A stretch of DNA of 64,000 nt from Turritopsis dohrnii. Its lineage: Eukaryota; Cnidaria; Hydrozoa; Anthoathecata; Oceaniidae. Positions 58,546-64,000 of the stretch are shown here, one piece after another; position 1 is the stretch's first letter; every line of letters starts with the position of its first letter. The position numbers and the translations under genes were made by a program. The stretch is from NCBI GenBank assembly GCA_027922465.2, contig BQMF02000479.1:248001-312000 (forward strand), in the 5' to 3' direction. The notes beneath the pieces were generated by a model, which was given only the letters and a program-made list of their open reading frames with translations, had not been told where the DNA came from and made no database searches.

Positions 58546-60003
58546 TTAAATTAAATAACGTACAAAACTATCTTTCTTCCGGCAAACATGACCATCATAG
58601 CAATCCACACAAAATACTTTATTGATTTGGTTGTCTGCACAATCAGAATAATCACACAGCTTTATGATATGACAGTTTTTGTCACAATTATCACAAATAA
58701 ACTAAAATTCCAAAAATACATCAATGCTATAAATGTCTACTTGCTTTAAGGATGTTTTGGAAAATTATCTTAAGAGTTACCTCAACCACTTCCATCGCTT
58801 CATCCTGATGTTCAAGTTTTTGTGATGTTTTATCATCAAAGCTCGCTATGACGACATTACCGTCATCTTTTTCACATCCTTCATTCTCACTCGAATAACA
58901 TTCATCAGTGACCTTGAAATCTATCAACTAAAGCGCACATAAAATTTCATTTCAAGAACTTTGTTTTTTACAAATATTACAGATGACTTAGATTGAACAA
59001 AGTTGTAATACCTCACGCCGTTTATATTCAATTTCTCCATCTGTTTTAACGTTCTCAGCTTTCTCAACTGAAAGTTAATGTTTTACACATTTCATACTTA
59101 TCAATTTTAAAGTTACATTAATGTAAAAACCGAATGACTTACTTAATTTGCTTGTGAACGGCTTTTTGTATTTGGGCTAAAATATGTGAAGAGGAAAATC
59201 CAACTTTGAATACAGAGTGAGCATAAAATGAATTGTATTAAAGTTATATTTAAAAAGCCTTACTAGCTTCCTCCAATCTGATGTTTCACCGTAGTTGTAT
59301 CTGTAATATTAAAAAGATTTGAATGAAAACAAATGAATGAAGGGGACTTCTGAAACATATCAACCACCAAAGCTTATTTCATACCTCAATTCTGTACCCT
59401 TTTGAATAAATTTCGTTGCATAGAGACAGAGATATGGTTCGCCATCATATGTCTTGACTTTCATATGACAGTTAGCATACTGGTTGCTACTGTCATTTAC
59501 AAACTTCCCAAGACGATTTTCCAAAGTACCATCCAGACTATAATATTTGTATTCTAAATTTGGCCTTTTTGTAGCTATGTAAGTTTGTACAAACCGAAAC
59601 GAGCACATTAAGAAAATAAATAATTAAATATAAATTAAATATATAACAAATTAAAATCACCACAAAGATTTTCCATTGAACTGGAAGAAGTAAAGGAAGC
59701 AGCCTGATCCCTCATCCTTGTAAATTTTTTCTTGTTGAATTCCATCCTTCTCTGACATAACTTTCCCAGGATATTGAAGGAGAAATTGACCTTCATCAAT
59801 ATCTTTAGAAGCAAAGATGCCAAATCCTTAAAAAAAGAAGATGCTATCAATTGGAGTTTGAAAATCAACAAAATGATAATAAACCAAAAAACAAGAAGAA
59901 ATAAATCCTTACCAATAAAATCATCAATGTACTCCTTATAAAACCAATCAGCATCTGTTTGAGTTTTGCAGTGTTCTTTGCCAGTGTCAATTTTCACCTC
60001 CAT
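58546..60003 (-). CDS. SET-domain lysine methyltransferase-like gene, 3' exons
   Basis: Exons on minus: 60003-59913, 59826 to 59661 or 59664, 59574-59395, 59300-59264, about 59177-59143, about 59069-59014, 58927-58781 and 58701-58546. The SET domain reads FGIFASKDIDEGQFLLQYPG, CFLYFFQFNGKSL, RLGKFVNDSSNQYANCHMKV, CLYATKFIQKGTELR and YNYGETSDW across four exons. This covers the cofactor-binding NxxYANC part and the ELRYNYG motif, closest in style to KMT5A-like enzymes that methylate lysine. An acidic exon follows, then a Cys-rich one (CDNCDKNCHIIKLCDYSDC, FCVDCYDGHVC). The junction 59661 to 59574 is off by one base and would break the frame, which suggests decay, an assembly indel or an unusual splice. 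Other junctions fit. Confidence 0.7.
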
Positions 60004-60079
60004 CTGATTAATACATTTCAAAAAAACCTTAAGAACTTAAGGTTAATCAATCTAATGTGTTCAAAGTAAAAGCAAAACC

Positions 60080-61623
60080 ACTTACTTTCCTTGATGGATA
60101 TCGGCAAACTTTACTATCACTTTCAACCTGATAATAATGGATTAGGAAACACAATTCAATACAAGGGAAAGAAAAATTTGATAGGTTGAAAATGTTACTG
60201 TTAGTATTACCTCCTTCTTTTGCTTATCTAACAGTTCTTTACCTGAAAGATTACAATTTATATTTACAGAAAATTTAATTTCAATTACAGACAAATCTTA
60301 AAAAAAAAAAAGTACCTTCATCGACTTTTTTCTTCTTTAACATAACTTTTTCTATGAATTTTTTACCTTCAACAAAATCAGGAAAGATCATTTTATTTCT
60401 GACATGAGGGTAGTTTGTTGTTTTTGTTCTTTCTTACCACTAAAACACCATTCTGCAATTAAATCAACTGAAGAATACATACGTCTTTCTTCACTAAAGA
60501 TAGTTAGTTCTTGCACCAACTTCTTGAATGAACAATGCTTCACTATTAAGGGAAAGTATACAGAATTAAAAAGTAGAAATTAAACTCACAAAGAATAGAA
60601 AGATTAACAAAAAAATTACAAAATATGACACATCGTTTATACCTTCATCATCTTTTTCAGTTTCATCAATGTTTTCTCTGAAAGGAATTTTAAATTGGAA
60701 GATTAATTGGAGACAGAAGTTTGAACAAACTAAGCAAATAATAGCTTAGAGACTTACATGTGATGAGTATATGTATTTAAATAAAATTCAGCCTAAATAG
60801 TGTAATAAAGGTAATATCATACATGCTATCAGTCATACTTTTCATTCACAGACAGACGTAAACTGTAGTATGAAAGTATATTCTGAGGAGCGAATCTTTG
60901 TCCTATCAAAATCCATTAGATCGGTACTTACGAAAGCTTTACACATAATTAACGTAAATGTTCAATAATAAATAAAACAATGAAATTAGACAAAATATTC
61001 AGCTATGCATCCAAGTTTGCAATGTTATCAAAAAACACAGACCTTGACTCTACAAATGCCTAAAACCATGGCAAATAAAGATATGATTGCCTCTGGAACC
61101 AAAACTTTCTCAATGTACTTCTTCTTCTGTTAGAGGAAATAGCGTATTACATTATACAAAGCACCTGCTTAACATACATGCTATCCAAAGGTATCAAAAA
61201 AGGACAAATACCATAGTTTTTGTGACAGGATTATCTTTAAGCTCTTTATCTAACAAAAAGTATTGGTTTTCTGGTAGAAGGCTGAAAAGCTCCACATCAT
61301 TTAATTCTCCTACATATAAAACAAACTTATTTCTTTAGTTATTTGGAATGAAAAAAACCTTTCCAAAATCTTACAAAACATATGTCAATCCTTACGTCTT
61401 TGCTGTACACTCAGATGGAACTGCTTATGACGCCAACTGAAGTACTAAAACACAAAAAGAAAACATTTCGAAATTAAGTATTATTTTAAAAGTTTGTGAT
61501 TAATTTTAAAAACAAAATATCACTCAACAAATAAAACATCTTACATTGTTGGACACAATGGCCTTAATTGAAGCAGTTTCAGCCACAGTTGCAATTACAT
61601 TGTCTGTGATTTTCGAAATACCT
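60080..61623 (-). CDS. Upstream small exons of the SET-domain gene
   Basis: Short minus-strand exons with GT-AG edges include 61623-61546 (ISKITDNVIATVAETASIKA), about 61312-61213 (LNDVELFSLLPENQYFLLDK), about 61126-61045 (KKKYIEKVLVPEAIISLFAM), 60541-60438 (KHCSFKKLVQELTIFSEERR, YSSVDLIAEWCF), about 60245-60216 (GKELLDKQKKE) and about 60126-60081 (ESDSKVCRYPSRK). The strand and dense spacing continue into the SET exons. No known domain is recognised before SET. Exact phases between these exons were not all checked, and some tiny exons may be wrong. Confidence 0.5.
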
Positions 61624-61749
61624 AAATTATATGTTTTGAAGCTATGACTTAATGAACTGCAAAATTTTCAGAGGAAACAGTCAGTCTGTCCACGTTAATT
61701 CCATTTTTGTTCATTGTTAATTACATTATTATGCCATCAAGAAAAGATA

Positions 61750-62777
61750 TTTTCATGAGAAATTAATCTCACTACTTACAAAATATTGTAAGTACAAGCT
61801 GTTATGTCTAATTTGAAATTTTCTGTAAATACGATTTTTTTCTCTTGAAATAATAGGTTTGTTCTGTAAAGTCAATAACGTCATTGCTGTTATAGTCTTT
61901 TCATTGTTGAAATACAAGTTATTTAACGTTATAATTTCCATATTTGCATTTAACTAAAAGTAAACAAAAGAAATGTATCTGAAAATGTGCAGTAAAACTT
62001 TGAGAAGAAAATTCGATTTTTTAAAATTTTTCACCTTCTATTATGAGGTCTTCCTTTATACCATCTTTTGAATGCTTTTCTATGATCAAGTGAAACATAG
62101 AGAGAGTTATGCATTATGTTGCACCAGTAAGATGAGAATAACAATTAATTACATTGGATAATACAAATATGTTTGTGTAATACTAGTATGGAGGCTACCA
62201 TGGGAGGCAGAGCTTGTGGAGTAGTAGTTAATGGGTATATACAATACAATACTGAAGGCAAGGGTCTCTTGAAAATACAAAATGAAGGTACACCTAGAGT
62301 CATTAGTAAAAATTCAAACACTGAAAATGGGCAAGACTATAATTGAGAGAAGTAAAAAGGGAAGTAAAAAATATCATTCTCTATAATATTTGATCATTCA
62401 GACACAATGTAGTAGCAAGCCTCTCAAGGAATCAAAATTTTTATCATTTAAAAACCATTATTCACAAGTATAATTTCGAAGCTTAAGCCCTTAGTGTTTT
62501 TATGCTTTGAAACATTATCCATTTTCTCAAGAGGCTTGTATTGTATATATATCATAATATGAAGTTTTTTGCATTTACAAAAATTAATAACTTAGGAATT
62601 GCTTCTTTAAACATTTTAACCTGATGAAGTCATGTAAGATGACGAAAATTCGTTAAATGAACAAGCTGCTGTTTTTATTGTTGTGAATATATATATCTAT
62701 ATGTTGAAGAAGCTGTTGTTTTTAATTGTTTTTATATAAATTCAGCTGTAACCTTTTAGTGTACATATATATATATC

Positions 62778-62809
<32 letters not shown>

Positions 62810-62950
62810 CTTGATTTTCTAAAAATGTTGTAAACATCTCAAAAATTAGTAAAAGCATGTTTCATGTATATATACCAAATATATAACACTGAATTTATTA
62901 AGCAACAAACCAATCAAAAACATACATAAATTTCTCATCAAAGATCTTAC
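61750..62950. other. Mostly non-coding interval with a (TA)n tract
   Basis: A 62-codon minus frame at 61941-61753 is AT-rich and uncertain. A (TA)n tract lies at about 62763-62806. Otherwise this looks intronic or intergenic. Confidence 0.4.
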
Positions 62951-63140
62951 CAGTAAAGTTGTCCACACAAACTTTACAGACAATTGAACCATCGTTGTTC
63001 AATCCCCCATGACATTCTTGGCAAGTTACATTGGTACACCAAGCACATGTATATGTTACTTCACAGTCGGAATTTTTGCAAACCACACAAACCATATTAA
63101 TAGTGCTTATAGACTTCACTTTAAGTACTTTATGCACACT
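62951..63140 (-). CDS. Cysteine-rich zinc-binding exon
   Basis: Between acceptor TTTATAG and donor CTG/GTAAGA one frame encodes CVVCKNSDCEVTYTCAWC, then CQECHGG and CKVCVDNFTG. Paired CxxC units suggest one or two zinc sites. The style resembles the Cys-rich last exon of the SET gene (58546-58701). It could be a 5' exon of the same gene or the end of a neighbouring copy. Confidence 0.5.
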
Positions 63141-63457
63141 CTATAAACATGATAAATGATTTTATAGAATTGCAATTTTCATCGTGATCATATAATATAA
63201 AAGAGGGTTTATAACTTTAAGTAAATGTAAAAAAAAATAATCAATAAAAAACTAATCAAAAAACATTAACAGTCAGTAATATAAGTCTCTTATCGCTTTC
63301 ACGTTTAATTGACTATGTTTTGCACAAAAAGTAAATTAAACAATACACATTTCCTCTTAAACTTGAACCAACGAAACGTCCAGTGCAACCTCCACTAAAT
63401 TTAATGGCGGATATATGTTTTCTAAAAATTACCGGCAACCGATATAATCCCATCGAA

Positions 63458-63596
63458 GTTGCATTACCGAACAACCATGTTGCATTAACGAACGACCAGG
63501 TTGCAATACCGAACAGCGAAGTTGCAATACCGAACACTAAGTTACATTACCGAACAAAGGTTGCAAAACCGAACAAAATTAGGTTGCATTACCGAA
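63458..63596. repeat. GTTGCAWTACCGAAC array, right cluster (seven units)
   Basis: Units begin at 63458, 63479, 63500, 63521, 63541, 63560 and 63583, all in the same orientation, spaced 19-23 bp (mostly 21, two turns of DNA). The array lies next to the (CAT)n tract at 63608. Confidence 0.9.
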
Positions 63597-63607
63597 AATA
63601 AATATGC

Positions 63608-63661
<54 letters not shown>
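63608..63661. repeat. (CAT)n microsatellite, right
   Basis: About 18 CAT/ATC units immediately after the motif array. This is the mirror of the arrangement at 50683-50755. Confidence 0.9.
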
Positions 63662-63662
<1 letters not shown>

Positions 63663-64000
63663 ACTTTCGTGTTGACGTTACACGGTGGAATACAGTTATT
63701 AGCTGACTTTGCTTTTTTCCCGTTTCAAAGCATGGTACTGTAAGTGGGAGAGACAGAATGTTTTTTTTTTCGTATCCCTTTCCTAATTTATTATTATAAT
63801 ATATTATGTTATTTAAAAAGTTCGTATGCTAAAATTAATTAAACATTTTTTATATTACTTTTGCGTTTTTTTAGTGAAGTGAACAACAAGGATTTTGAAG
63901 CACAGCTTGAAATCTGAAATTTTGCTAAGCATACATTTTATGTTTGTATATGTTTTAGCTCTAAATCTTTCGTTCAATAAATTTTATTAAATGCACTGAT
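63662..64000. other. Gene-free end of the window
   Basis: AT-rich sequence with an AATAAA near 63977. No supported gene. Confidence 0.3.

Noticed and set aside
63501..63743. Poly-His open frame
   Set aside because: It is translation of the motif array and the (CAT)n tract.

Overview
The window is AT-rich DNA from a non-vertebrate animal. Support comes from GT-AG spliced genes, an intronless very large GTPase of the VLIG/GVIN1 type, two Harbinger elements with MADF-BESS partners, and remnants of Ty3/gypsy, LINE and hAT elements. An aquatic invertebrate such as a cnidarian, sponge or mollusc fits best, but genus cannot be read from the sequence. No tRNA, rRNA, CRISPR or bacterial-style operon was seen.

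Left part (1-36 kb, mostly minus strand). A 1725-residue VLIG-like GTPase (3775-8952) lies beside a HEPN-domain gene whose main exon is 34102-35532. Small minus-strand exons at 33957-34023, 9555-9668 and 3378-3526 have matching splice phases. They suggest that the HEPN gene runs about 33 kb and carries the whole GTPase gene in an intron. That intron space is packed with nested repeats: a long inverted (foldback-like) structure with 128-bp minisatellites in both arms, two TA-flanked MITEs, a 6.4-kb Harbinger element (17353-23769), a copied piece of the GTPase gene (27181-27346), and decayed gypsy and LINE copies. Matching Harbinger-type ends at 10261 and 27695 may bound a 17.4-kb composite.

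Middle part (36-50 kb). A second, compact Harbinger element (36587-39505) has an intact transposase ORF and a convergent MADF-BESS gene with a frameshift. It sits inside a repeat whose second copy (44247-49358) keeps the unoccupied TAA target. That second copy also holds a frameshifted gene with a HEEADTR motif and a C-terminal CXC domain. A decayed hAT 3' end lies at 41640-42145.

Right part (50-64 kb, minus strand). A tyrosine-recombinase gene with a split SANT-like domain (54615-57414) lies just downstream of a many-exon SET-domain gene with zinc-binding exons (58546-61623, perhaps to 63140). Both lie between two clusters of a GTTGCAWTACCGAAC motif, each next to a (CAT)n tract. This is a candidate large mobile unit joining a recombinase with a predicted lysine methyltransferase.

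Many ORFs are broken by single frameshifts or stops. Some of this is decay of transposon copies. Some could be indel error in the assembly.
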